DNA of 64,000 nucleotides from Lampropedia cohaerens (GCF_001005215.1 NZ_LBNQ01000012.1:1-64000), one strand, 5' to 3'. Positions 1-9,239 are shown, numbered from the stretch's first letter. Numbers and translations: made by a program. The notes: generated by a model not told the origin, from the sequence alone.

Positions 1-429
1 CGCATCGGCGACGCGCCGATGCTGCCTGAGCTGCTGACGCAGATCCCGGCGACTGAAGCCGTGGCGACGGTGAGCGGCGATGGTGCCTATGACACCAAGG
101 CCTGTCATGCCGCGATTGCGGCACGCGGAGCCGCCGCCGTGATCCCGACCCGCAAGAATGCGCAGACCTGGAAAGGCAGCAGCGCGGGCGTCGAGGCTCG
201 CAACGAAACCTTGCGATCAACCCGGCACCTGGGCCGGACGATCTGGAAGAAATGGAGTGGTTACCACCGGCGCAGCCTGGTGGAAACCAAGATGGGTTGC
301 TTCAAGTTGCTGGGCGAGCGGGTCATGGCCCGAGATTTCGACCGCCAGGTGACGGAGCTTCAGGTGCGCGCGGCGATCCTGAACCAGTTCACGCGCTTGG
401 GCACGCCACACACGATACGTGTGTCCTGA
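1..429 (+). pseudogene. IS5-type transposase, C-terminal part (runs off the left edge)
   Basis: The reading frame is open from base 1 and ends at TGA 427-429, so only about the last 142 residues are visible. The DDE catalytic core is recognisable: an SGDGAYD motif carries the second Asp, and YHRRSLVETKMGCFK fits the IS4/IS5 Y-(2)-R-(3)-E-(6)-K signature exactly, supplying the catalytic Glu. The Met at base 19 is internal, not a start. Whether the gene is intact upstream cannot be seen; it is called partial here only because of the window edge. An IS5-like terminal repeat follows 40 bases after the stop. Confidence 0.85.
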
Positions 430-483
430 GCAGACTGGGGAAAGGGGTAGCTGCGCTCAGTGGGGCAATTGCGCAACAGCGCC
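1..483 (+). mobile_element. Right part of an IS5-family insertion sequence
   Basis: Contains the transposase C-terminus, and 40 bases after its stop the sequence TTGCGCAACAGCGCC (469-483). Its reverse complement, GGCGCTGTTGCGCAA, resembles the terminal inverted repeats of the IS427/IS1031-type IS5 elements (GGCTCTGTTGCACAAA-like). I therefore place the right end near 483. The left end and target duplication lie outside the window, so the boundary is an inference. Confidence 0.5.
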
Positions 484-665
484 AGTCGCAGAACTGTTTC
501 CACGTCAAAGATCACAGACATCCAATCAAAAGCGGAGATTATCAACATTTCAGGATATATTTTTAATCAAATCCCGTTTCTTCGCAAAGCGCACGACAAC
601 AAGCACCCCATCAGCCAATTTTCAAAACACAAAAAAAACACTGCAAGTATCAAGAACCCTCGAGA

Positions 666-1118
666 ATGATCATGCACAGCCAAATTAGAAAATCTTCCAG
701 ACTAATTATTATTGACAACAAAAATCGGCTGCTTCTTTTCAGATACCGCGATGAACACGAGGGTCCGTTTTGGGCCACAGTGGGAGGAGAGTTGAAGCAC
801 GGAGAAAGCTATCTGGACGCCGCGCAGCGGGAGCTATGGGAGGAAACAGGGCTCGTGCAAAAGATCGGCCCTCTTCTGAAGGAAAGAACGGCCATTTATG
901 CAGTAGCTCGCTCTACCCCGGCTCAATGGGAGGAGAAATATTTTCTTGTCAAATGTGAATCCACCCCTGAAATCACAAAAGAACAATGGACAGATGAAGA
1001 AAAAACCACCATCCAAGATTGGAAATGGTGGTCATTGAGTGATATGCGCAGCACAGCGCCTGAAGCGTTCAAGCCAGAATGGCTTCCTGAACTATTGGAA
1101 TCAATTGCAACCAGTTAA
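666..1118 (+). CDS. NUDIX hydrolase, probably acquired
   Basis: A 150-residue protein with a perfect Nudix box at about residues 41-63: Gly, five residues, Glu, seven residues, then RELWEETGL. This box binds the divalent metal that hydrolyses a nucleoside diphosphate linked to another moiety. The substrate cannot be predicted. A second in-frame ATG at 672 is a possible alternative start, with GAGA six bases upstream. The gene and its flanks (about 540-1135) are visibly richer in A/T and AAA/ATT codons than every neighbour. It sits directly beside an IS end, so it was probably transferred in. It stands alone, convergent with narK2. Confidence 0.85.
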   Translation: MIMHSQIRKSSRLIIIDNKNRLLLFRYRDEHEGPFWATVGGELKHGESYLDAAQRELWEETGLVQKIGPLLKERTAIYAVARSTPAQWEEKYFLVKCESTPEITKEQWTDEEKTTIQDWKWWSLSDMRSTAPEAFKPEWLPELLESIATS

Positions 1119-1268
1119 TGCCACTCTTATAAATTTTTGCACGAAGAGCTTCCCCCATGAGGGGAAAATGGCGAATAACAACGCTCGGCTGAATGATCAT
1201 TCGGGTGCCAGCGCGCAGCTGCATCACTCTCTTCCAGGGGACAGATAATCAGGAGCGACACACGCTGT

Positions 1269-1305
1269 AATGGCAGCGGAATGCAAGCGAGCGCATTCCG
1301 CCATT
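1269..1305 (-). terminator. Hairpin between the NUDIX gene and narK2
   Basis: Arms GCGGAATGC (1276-1284) and GCATTCCGC (1293-1301) form a perfect 9-bp stem with an 8-base loop, extended by AATGG/CCATT across a two-base bulge. It lies ten bases beyond the narK2 stop. Neither side has a long U tract, so its efficiency as an intrinsic terminator is uncertain. Confidence 0.5.
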
Positions 1306-1314
1306 CTCAGCTCC

Positions 1315-2691
1315 TTAGCACGGCACGGGTGCATTGCGGCGCGCATAGTACCACCAAGTCACCAGCACGCACGAGAGGTAGAACACGATAAAGCCGTACA
1401 GTGCCGCCTGCACCCCCCCTGTTAACTCAATAGATGTGCCAAAACTGCGCGGAATGAAGAACCCGCCATAGGCACCGATGGCACCGGTAAAACCCAACAC
1501 AGCGGCTGATTCACGACTGGCTTCAACAACCGCCTGTTTTTGGGCTGCATCGCCTCTCCCAAAGGCCGCACGGGTACGCTCGGTCAGAAATATCACCGGA
1601 ATCATGCGGAAGGTGGAACCGTTACCTATGCCTGTCAGTGCGAACATGGCAATAAATACGGCGAGAAATCCCATGAAGTTGCCGTCACGGCCTTCACGAG
1701 GAAGAAACACGAGCAACGCTAGCACCGCTAGCACCATGCCTATGAAGGTCCAGAGGGTGACACGGGCACCACCAAGCTTATCGGAGACAATCCCGCCAAA
1801 CGGACGCGTCAATGAACCCACCAACGGCCCCAGAAAAGCATAGGTCAGCGGATTGACGTTCGGAAACAACGCCATGGTCAGCATCGCAAAACCTGCCGAG
1901 AAGCCTATGAAAGATCCAAATGTGCCAACGTAGAGCCAACACATCAGCCAGTTGTGCTTGCGCTTGAAGATCACGGCCTGATCTGCAAAGGATGCCTTGG
2001 CGTCTGCAATGTCGTTCATGCCAAACCATGCGAGCACCGTCAGCACAACAATCGGAATCACCCAAACGAAGCCAGCGTTCTGCAGCCAGATAGGCGGTGC
2101 GCCTTCGGCCTGGTAAGGTGCCCCACCCCAGCTGCCGAACAAGGCAACACCAATCACCAGCGGCACCACGAACTGCGTCAGAGACACCCCAAGGTTGCCA
2201 ATGCCGGCATTCAATCCGGTAGCCAGACCTTTTTCCGCTTTCGGAAAGAAGAAGCTGATGTTGGCCATACTGGAGCTGAAATTGCCACCGCCAAGTCCGC
2301 ACAACAGTGCCAAAATCAGCAACGTCGGATAGCCGGTTTGTGGATCGCCAAGTGCAAAACCCATTCCGACCGCCGGAATCAGGAGCAAGGCCGTGGAGAT
2401 GGCTGTCCAGCGCCGCCCACCGAATACCGGCACCAGAAAGGAATAGAACACACGTAGCGTGGCGCCGGAGAGCGCAGGCAGTGCCGTCAGCCAGAACATT
2501 TGGTCCTTGGACAGATTAAAGCCAGCCTTGTTGAGATTGACAACAACGACGCTCCAGAGCATCCAGATGGCAAATGAGAGCATCAGAGCCGGAATGGAAA
2601 TCAGCAGGTTGCGCCACGCGATGCTGCGCCCTGTTTGCTGCCAGAACTGGGAGTTTTCCGGCTCCCAGCGGGTAAGAACAAAGGGGGTCAT
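1315..2691 (-). CDS. narK2: Nitrate/nitrite transporter, NarK2 type
   Basis: A 458-residue, 12-helix MFS protein of the nitrate/nitrite porter family, expected to exchange cytoplasmic nitrite for nitrate during nitrate respiration. The nitrate signature GIGNLGVSLTQF in the first half and GIGNGSTFRMIPV in the second are both present, as is the substrate Arg region (ATLRVFYSF) in helix 2. The start at 2691 is favoured over further-upstream codons: AAGGA lies seven bases before it and its ATG overlaps the narK1 stop by one base (TAATG), implying translational coupling. It is the downstream half of a narK1-narK2 tandem. No narGHJI genes are visible in this window. Confidence 0.9.
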   Translation of the reverse strand: MTPFVLTRWEPENSQFWQQTGRSIAWRNLLISIPALMLSFAIWMLWSVVVVNLNKAGFNLSKDQMFWLTALPALSGATLRVFYSFLVPVFGGRRWTAISTALLLIPAVGMGFALGDPQTGYPTLLILALLCGLGGGNFSSSMANISFFFPKAEKGLATGLNAGIGNLGVSLTQFVVPLVIGVALFGSWGGAPYQAEGAPPIWLQNAGFVWVIPIVVLTVLAWFGMNDIADAKASFADQAVIFKRKHNWLMCWLYVGTFGSFIGFSAGFAMLTMALFPNVNPLTYAFLGPLVGSLTRPFGGIVSDKLGGARVTLWTFIGMVLAVLALLVFLPREGRDGNFMGFLAVFIAMFALTGIGNGSTFRMIPVIFLTERTRAAFGRGDAAQKQAVVEASRESAAVLGFTGAIGAYGGFFIPRSFGTSIELTGGVQAALYGFIVFYLSCVLVTWWYYARRNAPVPC

Positions 2692-3983
2692 TAATAGTCC
2701 TTGTGAGAAAGTACGACTGGAGCGTCGCCGGCGCGCGCGGCGACCCTGGAGGGGGATTGGAAGCTGAAGTGCATGAAGATCAGCGATATGCACACCGTTC
2801 CATAGAGCAACATGAAGCAGCTCGAGCGCACACCGGTCAGATCCAGCAGCGCACCAAAGAGAATCGGCAAAAAGAAGCCTCCCAACCCGCCAGCGAGCCC
2901 CACGATGCCGGAGACGGCACCGATGTTGTCCGGAAAGTCGTCGGCAATGAACTTAAAGACTGAGGCCTTGCCCACTGCCATTGCAATGCCAACAACAAAC
3001 AGCAGTGCTGTGAACATCCATGCGTTCAGACCAATATGAAACTGCCAGGGACCACTGACGGTTTGCACGGTCAGCGCCGTCTGCGGATAGCTCAGGATGA
3101 AAAAGCACACCCAGCACACCCACATCACCCACCAGGTCGTCTGGTAAGCACCATAGCGGTCGGAAATCCATCCACCTACGGCTCGCAATACGCCGCCCGG
3201 CAGCGAAAAGCAGGCTGCCAACAGCGCCGCCAGCTCCATGCTGAAACCATATTCGCCGATGAAGTACTTGGTTATCCATAGCGCCAGCGCGACGTAACCG
3301 CCAAATACCACGGAGTAATACTGGCAATAGCGCAGCACACGCGGATCCTTGAGCAGTGCCATCTGTTCGCCGAAACTGACATGGGCGGACACCAGATGGC
3401 GTGGATCACTGGCAGAGAACAACCAGAACACGATGGCGGTAACCAGCAGCGCAACCGCATACACCTTGGGCACGATCACCCACGCACCGCCTGCCGCAGT
3501 GATCAACGTCGGGGCGATGAACTTGGTCAGCGCTGAGCCGGAGTTGCCAGCACCGAAAATCCCCATGGCCAGCCCCTGGCGTTCCTTCGGAAACCAGCGT
3601 GCCACATACGGCGTGCCGACCGAGAAGGAGCCGCCCACTAGACCAAGGCACAGACCGAGCACCAGGAAATGCCAGTACGCAGTGGCGTAGGCAAGCAACC
3701 AAACCGGCACGACTGACAGCAGCAACACCAGGAAAAACACGATGCGTCCGCCGTAACGGTCCGTCCAGATTCCCAGCGGCACACGCACCAGCGAGCCGGA
3801 AAGCACCGGCATCGCCGCGAGCAGGCCGAACTGCGTCTCGGAAAGACCCAGTTGGTTCTTGATCGGAATGCCAAGCACGGCAAACACCATCCAAACCGCA
3901 AAGCAAACGGTAAATGCAAAAGTGCTGGAAATCAGCACCGCCGTAGCTGAGTGCCGAATGGCACGGACTTCTTGTTGAGCCAT
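2691..3983 (-). CDS. narK1: Nitrate/H+ symporter, NarK1 type
   Basis: A 430-residue MFS protein with 12 predicted helices. The class I signature GAGNSGSALTKFIAP and the cytoplasmic loop DRYGGR are clear. NarK1 proteins are thought to import nitrate with protons, while the adjacent NarK2 exchanges nitrate for nitrite; the pair is known in denitrifiers as separate genes or as a fusion. Here the two are separate, overlapping by one base. An 8-bp-arm inverted repeat sits immediately upstream (3993-4021) and may be part of the 5' leader or an operator. Confidence 0.9.
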   Translation of the reverse strand: MAQQEVRAIRHSATAVLISSTFAFTVCFAVWMVFAVLGIPIKNQLGLSETQFGLLAAMPVLSGSLVRVPLGIWTDRYGGRIVFFLVLLLSVVPVWLLAYATAYWHFLVLGLCLGLVGGSFSVGTPYVARWFPKERQGLAMGIFGAGNSGSALTKFIAPTLITAAGGAWVIVPKVYAVALLVTAIVFWLFSASDPRHLVSAHVSFGEQMALLKDPRVLRYCQYYSVVFGGYVALALWITKYFIGEYGFSMELAALLAACFSLPGGVLRAVGGWISDRYGAYQTTWWVMWVCWVCFFILSYPQTALTVQTVSGPWQFHIGLNAWMFTALLFVVGIAMAVGKASVFKFIADDFPDNIGAVSGIVGLAGGLGGFFLPILFGALLDLTGVRSSCFMLLYGTVCISLIFMHFSFQSPSRVAARAGDAPVVLSHKDY

Positions 3984-3992
3984 GAAACGCTT

Positions 3993-4021
3993 TCACGAAC
4001 TGTCGTAGAGAACGTTCGTGA
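3993..4021 (-). promoter_or_regulatory. Inverted repeat directly upstream of narK1
   Basis: Arms TCACGAAC (3993-4000) and GTTCGTGA (4014-4021) are perfect inverse complements around a 13-base spacer. The near arm ends only nine bases before the narK1 ATG, over the expected ribosome-binding region, and no clear Shine-Dalgarno is visible otherwise. It could be a leader hairpin that controls translation or a dyad operator. It does not match an FNR or NarL consensus. Confidence 0.45.
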
Positions 4022-4947
4022 GCGTAGACCTGCCGCCTGACCCTGCCAATTGCCCGTCAGACCAACCGAACACAGGCAAAGTGACTAGACACAGCGACCG
4101 AGTCGTGGCAAGGTATATGACACCGCGAGCCGAAACACGCGCTGCATTTCCTGCTATCGGTGCCCGCTACCGGATGCCGGATCCCTGCCACACGCGATGC
4201 GCTTCAATCGCAACCAAAGGGTTAGCCGCCACCACGTTGCATCGGCCAGGCAGTCATCAGACGCCAACTCTCCCGCGAAGAATGCGCTATGCGTTGAAAA
4301 ACTCGCAATGGCCGCAGCATTTCAGCAGGCTGACTTGACCTGACTCCAGCGTTTTTTCTGCTAGCGGCATGGCAGCAGTTACCTCATACAGAGGCCTGCG
4401 CACTGACTGCATGGGATGAATCGGCGAAGCCAGTTCGCCGCGGGCAGTATTCCAGACGCATCGGGCACCATATAAAACATGCGATGCGTTGCCATTGCGT
4501 TTGAAAAGGCAGCTGCGCCGTCCTGGTGCGCCGCGCAAAAAGGACAGTGGATGGCGCACAAATTGGCGGACTTGTGACACCGCGTTAGCCCCTACGCAAG
4601 CTACATTGACGAGGCAGCGCATCACACTGGCGCCTGACCACACCACCCAGTCCAGCAAAAGGCGCCATGAGGCGGATTCACGCATAAGAATACCCCGCCT
4701 GTGCATCGTACAGTCTAGAACCCACAAACCAGATAGTCCCTCACGCCAACGCTCGTCTGAGCTACCTTGGGTGTTTTGGTGGATTCTCGGCGTGTTTTGC
4801 CACCAGGCACAATTTGCTGCCGTGCAGCCCGAATTCTGACTCGCGAATCGCCGCAGGAAAAGAACCAAAGCGACGCCAAACACAGTTGGCAACCCCATGC
4901 CATCGCACTAACGTCGCCAGCCCTGCGTGCAGGCGCGATTACCACCC
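4022..4947. other. 926-base stretch without a convincing gene
   Basis: Frames on both strands are interrupted or give low-complexity, Cys/Arg-rich translations with no family resemblance. A minus-strand frame at 4379-4561 has two CxxC pairs but no start or ribosome-binding site I would defend. The narK1 promoter must lie in the left part. I found no FNR-type dyad. The rest may be decayed coding sequence. Confidence 0.5.
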
Positions 4948-5379
4948 TCAGTAAATCATCGCCTTGGCGAGGACAACAATCATCAGCACATGCGCAAACA
5001 CGCTGTAATGAATACGTCGAGAGCGTGAGCCAGTCATGACTCCGCGCCGACGCCATACCATGGCGGTGACGAAGTGGGCGAATACGCTCAACGCCAGCGC
5101 GATCTTGAGCGTGAGTAAGATGCCGAAGCTGCTCTGCCACGGCTGGGCCAGCACTGCGCGATGCTGCCACGCCATGCCAAGACCAGCGCTGTAGAGCACG
5201 AGCAACGCCCAGGGCATGATGCGCACGGCGCGATTGCCCAGCGCCCTCTCAACCTGCAGCATGGCTACCCTGGGCACATGACGGCGGATACCTTCCAGCA
5301 TCACGACCTCGAAGAACACGGTGCCTGCAAACACGATGGCCCCCAGGAGATGCAGCAGTAGCAGTAATCCGTAGTGCAT
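4948..5379 (-). CDS. CopD-like small integral membrane protein
   Basis: A 143-residue protein with four hydrophobic segments at about residues 3-22, 53-70, 84-106 and 125-141. The N-terminal pattern LLHLLGAIVFAGTVFFEV resembles the CopD/DUF2269 fold, where a helix-1 His and partners may bind haem or metal. Such genes commonly sit next to nnrS. It starts 27 bases after the nnrS stop on the same strand and is probably the last gene of the NO-response operon. No transport activity can be assigned from sequence. Confidence 0.75.
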   Translation of the reverse strand: MHYGLLLLLHLLGAIVFAGTVFFEVVMLEGIRRHVPRVAMLQVERALGNRAVRIMPWALLVLYSAGLGMAWQHRAVLAQPWQSSFGILLTLKIALALSVFAHFVTAMVWRRRGVMTGSRSRRIHYSVFAHVLMIVVLAKAMIY

Positions 5380-5406
5380 GGTGGATTTCGGTCGTGTCCG
5401 CGCGCC

Positions 5407-6660
5407 TCAGCCCGCTCGCCTAGCCGGTTGTATCGAAACCGGCACCGCCTGCCCCGCGGGACGGTCAATGCGCGGGCGAATCAACATTGGAGCAAAGCGC
5501 CACAGATACAGCCCGAACGCGAGTACCCATACGCCTGCCGACGCATGCAGCAAACCAACCTGCCACGGCCCGGACAACGTGACCAGCCATAGCGCCAGCA
5601 ACCGGCAAGCCCCTGCCAACAACACAAGCAGATAGATCGCAACCATCAAACGGTCAGTGCGCAATGGCCGCCCCAAGTGACCAAGCGCAGTGCGTGTGAC
5701 CATGCCGATAATCAGCACCGAAAAACCGGCCATGCCAATCACGTGCGCCGGCCAGGCCGCCCAGAAGACCCATTCCATCCGCTGCGCCGCGGCCAGCAAA
5801 AGGCCTGTGCCTAATCCAGCATAGCCAAGATACAGAATCCACAACAAGGGTACGGAAGCAACACGCCACGGCTTCCACGCCAGCGTCTGCCACAGTGCGA
5901 GGGCGCCGGTAACAGACAGCGCCAGTGCTGCAAGATGCTGCCACTGCATCAGCAGCGCAATGACTGCCACGAAGCCGGAGACCAACTGGACGCGTCCCGT
6001 GCTGACATGCATGGGAATCTTCAGGCCCGCAATGGCGCGGCTGGCAAAGAACGGAATCACGCGACGGGACACCAGCACCGCCACCAGTGCCATACACAGC
6101 ATGCCGATATGCAACCAATGCATCAGCAGCAAATAGTCTCCCCTCCAGCTGGCCCACAAATAGGCTGCATCGGTCACTGCAAGCGCCACCAGTAGCGGAG
6201 CCACACCGTAGTTGCGCACGCTACGTGATATGTGGATGACGCGTGCCAAGGCCACAGCTGCGCTCAGGAAAAATAACAGTTCACTAGCAGCGCCAATTGC
6301 AAACGCAAGCGTTCCCGGCAACAAAAACCCCAGCCTGGCCATCAGCCAAAGCAGCACCAGTGCGGCCAACGACCTGCCTTGCATAGGGTTGCTGCCAGTC
6401 CATGTTGCAGCGGCAGTCAGCAGGAAGCCGACCGCAATCGTTGCAATAAACCCCCACAGCATTTCATGCGCGTGCCAGATCACACCAGCCATGGTGGCAA
6501 CTAGCCATTGCGGCGCAAAAACCCAGATACCCACAGATAAAGCTGCCCAACCGCAGCCCAGCAAGTACAAAGGACGAAAACCCAGTTCCAGAAAAGCCCG
6601 CCACTGCGGCGGCGCTGGCCGCCGCAGTGGCGGCTCGGCGATCTGTAGCAACTCACTCAC
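5407..6660 (-). CDS. nnrS: NnrS family haem-copper membrane protein
   Basis: A 417-residue polytopic protein of about 12 helices. The family hallmark near residues 60-75 is present (IWHAHEMLWGF, with the paired His residues), as is a P(L)YLLG segment in helix 1. NnrS binds haem and copper and protects cells from NO-derived stress without being an NO reductase. Its start overlaps the 3' end of the upstream haemoglobin gene by eight bases, so the two are co-translated. The function fits the surrounding NsrR-controlled genes. Confidence 0.9.
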   Translation of the reverse strand: MSELLQIAEPPLRRPAPPQWRAFLELGFRPLYLLGCGWAALSVGIWVFAPQWLVATMAGVIWHAHEMLWGFIATIAVGFLLTAAATWTGSNPMQGRSLAALVLLWLMARLGFLLPGTLAFAIGAASELLFFLSAAVALARVIHISRSVRNYGVAPLLVALAVTDAAYLWASWRGDYLLLMHWLHIGMLCMALVAVLVSRRVIPFFASRAIAGLKIPMHVSTGRVQLVSGFVAVIALLMQWQHLAALALSVTGALALWQTLAWKPWRVASVPLLWILYLGYAGLGTGLLLAAAQRMEWVFWAAWPAHVIGMAGFSVLIIGMVTRTALGHLGRPLRTDRLMVAIYLLVLLAGACRLLALWLVTLSGPWQVGLLHASAGVWVLAFGLYLWRFAPMLIRPRIDRPAGQAVPVSIQPARRAG

Positions 6661-7096
6661 TTGACACGCCCTCCGCGGTCACCCGCAACGGACTGGCGAT
6701 GCCGCTGGGGTTGCGATGCATCTGCCAACCCATCCACAAGCTTTGCGCAATGCGCTCTGCCATGGCCACGGCTTGACGTGCCATCCTCTGATTAGGTTGC
6801 GCGTTGGCAGTGTCGGCAAACAGTGCTAGCCAGCGCCGGAACAAATCAGCACTCAAATCGGGCAGCGCCGCATGCTTGGGCATAGGGGCACCGCTGAAAC
6901 GCCCGGTGCGCAGCAGCATGCTTGACCAGAAGTCGCACAGCAACGCCAGGTGGCGGTCCCAATCATCAATGTGTGCATCAAAAATAGGACCCAGCACCTC
7001 ATCAGCCCGCACACGGGCATAAAAGCCGTGCACGAGCGCCGCGATCTCATCTTCCGTGCACAAAAAAGCAGGCTCAGAGTGATATGTTGTTTCCAT
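6653..7096 (-). CDS. Group III truncated haemoglobin
   Basis: A 147-residue globin. Group III features are visible: an N-terminal FYARVRADEVLGPIF segment, WDRHLALLCDFWSSML in the E region, and the proximal-His segment MPKHAALPDLS followed by FRRWLALF. Such globins bind O2 and NO and are associated with nitrosative-stress defence. It lies six bases after the flavoprotein stop, which could supply electrons, and overlaps nnrS, so the set is one operon. The ORF starts at ATG 7096; the first residues before the globin fold are short, supporting this start. Confidence 0.88.
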   Translation of the reverse strand: METTYHSEPAFLCTEDEIAALVHGFYARVRADEVLGPIFDAHIDDWDRHLALLCDFWSSMLLRTGRFSGAPMPKHAALPDLSADLFRRWLALFADTANAQPNQRMARQAVAMAERIAQSLWMGWQMHRNPSGIASPLRVTAEGVSSE

Positions 7097-7102
7097 GTGC
7101 TT

Positions 7103-8665
7103 TCAGTACAGTTCCAGATGCACACGGCCCTGCTGCTGCAGAGTTTGCCAAGGCCTTTCCTCTGGCTGCTGCGCCTGCGTGCTGGCTCTGCCCAGGACCT
7201 TATCGATCGCCCCCGCTACGGCATCCTGAAGATGACGCTTGTTGCCGCAAATATAAAGATGTGCACCTTCCTGTAGCAAACCACGCAGATGATCTGCGTG
7301 CTCAGCAATGGCGTGTTGCACATAGTACTTCTCTTCACAGTCACGCGAGAATGCCGTAATCAATCGGCCCAGCACGCCTTCATCCTGAAGCATATGCAGC
7401 TCTTGCTTGAACAGGAAATCCCGGTCAGCCGACTTCTCGCCAAAGATCAGACAAGTCTTGCGCTGCTGGCCACTGGCCTGCATCTCGCGCAACAACCCCA
7501 TCAGCGGCGCAATGCCGGTGCCAGTGCCGATCAGAATCAGCGGCACGCTGGTATCTTTGACAAGATGGAACCCAGGATTGGAGCGGCAGTACACCTGTAC
7601 TGGCCCTTGATGCTGCAGAAGCCAGTTCGTGGCCATACCACGCCGCCTGCGTCCGCCTCGCGCATAGGCGACTTCACGAATGCACAGATCGATGTGACCG
7701 GCCTGCCCATGTGAAGCAATGGAGTACGCACGCGGCAAGGCCGGCGACAACAGCGCTTGCAGCGCCTCCGGCGTCACACACTCAGGCTGGCAGAAGTCCT
7801 GCAGTACGTCCAGCAAATCTGCCCCCCAGAGGTAATCGTCCAGCAGCTTCTTCTGGCTGATCTTGAGCATGGCCTTGAGTGGTTCGCTACCGCTCAGGCG
7901 CGCCAATTCCCGCAGCACAGGCTTGCTGAGCTGCCGCAGTTCCTTGTGGCGCAGTGGCTCCAGTTGCGGCGAATCCTCCGGCAGCTGCCACCAGTTGGCC
8001 AGCCTCGCCAATACAGCCGGCTCGTTTTCCGGCAGCACATACAGCGCGTCGCCCGCGCGCCAAACCATTCCGCTGTCCCTGCAGTCGAGACGCACGTGAA
8101 ATGCGCCCGGCTCGCTGCTGTTGAGCCTCTTACGCTCCAAAATCGGTGCGGCAAACGCGTTATCCGCTCCATAAGCTTTCACACGCAGCATCAACTCCTG
8201 TCCCGCCTGCGCATCGCCCTGCAGCACGCGGTCAAGTACCGTTAGCCATTGCTGAAAAAACTCTGGGTAGCACGCATCAGCGTCAACTCGGTTAATCAAT
8301 GGACTTGCCTGACGCTGCTGCAGCAGTTCGTCAAGCTGACGGGTGAAGCCGCAAAATTGCGGATAGCCGGTATCGCCGAGCCCGAAGATCGCATACCGCA
8401 GCCCCGCCAGCGAATCGGTCTGGCATATCTGCGCAAGGAAGCGCTCGGCATTGCCAGGCGGCTCGCCGTCGCCGAATGAGCTGGAGATGATCACCAAAGG
8501 CTGCTGTCCCTGCAAAGCCTCGGTGGAAACGTCATTGAGCGGGAGCACTCGTGGTGCAAATGGCACCAAAGCCGGCTCGCTCGCTAGGCGCTGTGCCAGC
8601 GCCCGGGCGTTACCGGATTCGGAGCCATAGCCGATCAGAATACGATGTCGGACGCTGGTATCCAT
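7103..8665 (-). CDS. CysJ-like diflavin reductase
   Basis: A 520-residue protein with an N-terminal flavodoxin domain (about residues 8-150; FMN P-loop GYGSESGNA). A ferredoxin-NADP reductase-type module follows: FAD motif RAYSIAS near the middle, NADPH motif GTGTGIAPLMGLL, and a terminal aromatic Tyr that would stack on the flavin. This is the architecture of sulfite reductase alpha/CPR. With no cysI nearby and a haemoglobin gene immediately downstream, a role in reducing the globin or NO is more likely than sulfite reduction (inference). I choose ATG 8665, with GGA ten bases upstream, over GTG 8722, which would precede the flavodoxin fold by 19 unneeded residues. Confidence 0.85.
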   Translation of the reverse strand: MDTSVRHRILIGYGSESGNARALAQRLASEPALVPFAPRVLPLNDVSTEALQGQQPLVIISSSFGDGEPPGNAERFLAQICQTDSLAGLRYAIFGLGDTGYPQFCGFTRQLDELLQQRQASPLINRVDADACYPEFFQQWLTVLDRVLQGDAQAGQELMLRVKAYGADNAFAAPILERKRLNSSEPGAFHVRLDCRDSGMVWRAGDALYVLPENEPAVLARLANWWQLPEDSPQLEPLRHKELRQLSKPVLRELARLSGSEPLKAMLKISQKKLLDDYLWGADLLDVLQDFCQPECVTPEALQALLSPALPRAYSIASHGQAGHIDLCIREVAYARGGRRRRGMATNWLLQHQGPVQVYCRSNPGFHLVKDTSVPLILIGTGTGIAPLMGLLREMQASGQQRKTCLIFGEKSADRDFLFKQELHMLQDEGVLGRLITAFSRDCEEKYYVQHAIAEHADHLRGLLQEGAHLYICGNKRHLQDAVAGAIDKVLGRASTQAQQPEERPWQTLQQQGRVHLELY

Positions 8666-8718
8666 GACACTATCCGTAGTCGTTGCAAACAAGTCTGTAG
8701 CGAAGCGCCCCGCCCCGC

Positions 8719-9144
8719 TCACTTGTCGTAATACGCGTCGTACTGCTCCTTGGCGAACTCGACCGCGTCGAAGTTATCCATCAAATCGTTAACGACACGG
8801 CGGATGCTGATGTAGGAGTCAATTTGGCCATTGGCGTCATACAGCGGCTGCACCGTGGTATCCACGACATACAGCACGCCGCCCTTGCCCAGGTTCGGCA
8901 CGATCCCCGTCCAGATCTTGCCCGCCTTGATGGTGTCCCACATGTCCTTGTAGACCGCCTTGGGCACTGCGGGGTGACGCACGATGCTGTGAGGCTGGCC
9001 CAGCAGCTCCTCACGGCTAAAACCCGTGAGCTTGCAGAACAGATCGTTGGCGTAGGTGATGACACCCTGCAGGTCGGTCGTCGAGATCACGGCCACGTTC
9101 TCCAGTGCGGCCAACAGGCGGTCTTTGTCGAGGGTGTTGCTCAT
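8719..9144 (-). CDS. Stand-alone PAS domain protein, Aer-like
   Basis: A 141-residue protein that is essentially one PAS domain. The segment TGFSREELLGQPHSIVRHP followed by the Trp-containing KDMWDTIKAGKIWTG is typical of the FAD-binding PAS of the Aer redox sensor. There is no output domain, HAMP or membrane segment, so it must act through a partner. It is the first gene of the minus-strand NO-response operon, and its start lies 95 bases from the NsrR box. The stop overlaps a possible GTG of the flavoprotein gene. Confidence 0.85.
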   Translation of the reverse strand: MSNTLDKDRLLAALENVAVISTTDLQGVITYANDLFCKLTGFSREELLGQPHSIVRHPAVPKAVYKDMWDTIKAGKIWTGIVPNLGKGGVLYVVDTTVQPLYDANGQIDSYISIRRVVNDLMDNFDAVEFAKEQYDAYYDK

Positions 9145-9239
9145 AGCATTTCCTTTACTGCGTAGGGTTGAGACAGATCGCTATCCGGTGCGGCCCACCG
9201 CCGCTGCCAACGATCACAAGGTTGCAATGCAGCATCCTT

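Noticed and set aside
4287-4898. 203-residue minus-strand ORF in the narK1-CopD gap
   Set aside because: Translation has no family features, is Cys/Arg-rich and lacks a ribosome-binding site. A nested minus-strand frame (4379-4561) has CxxC pairs, but its only start is a TTG.
7103-8722. Calling the diflavin protein a sulfite reductase subunit
   Set aside because: No cysI or other assimilatory sulfate genes nearby, and it sits in an NO-response operon; only the domain layout is shared with CysJ.
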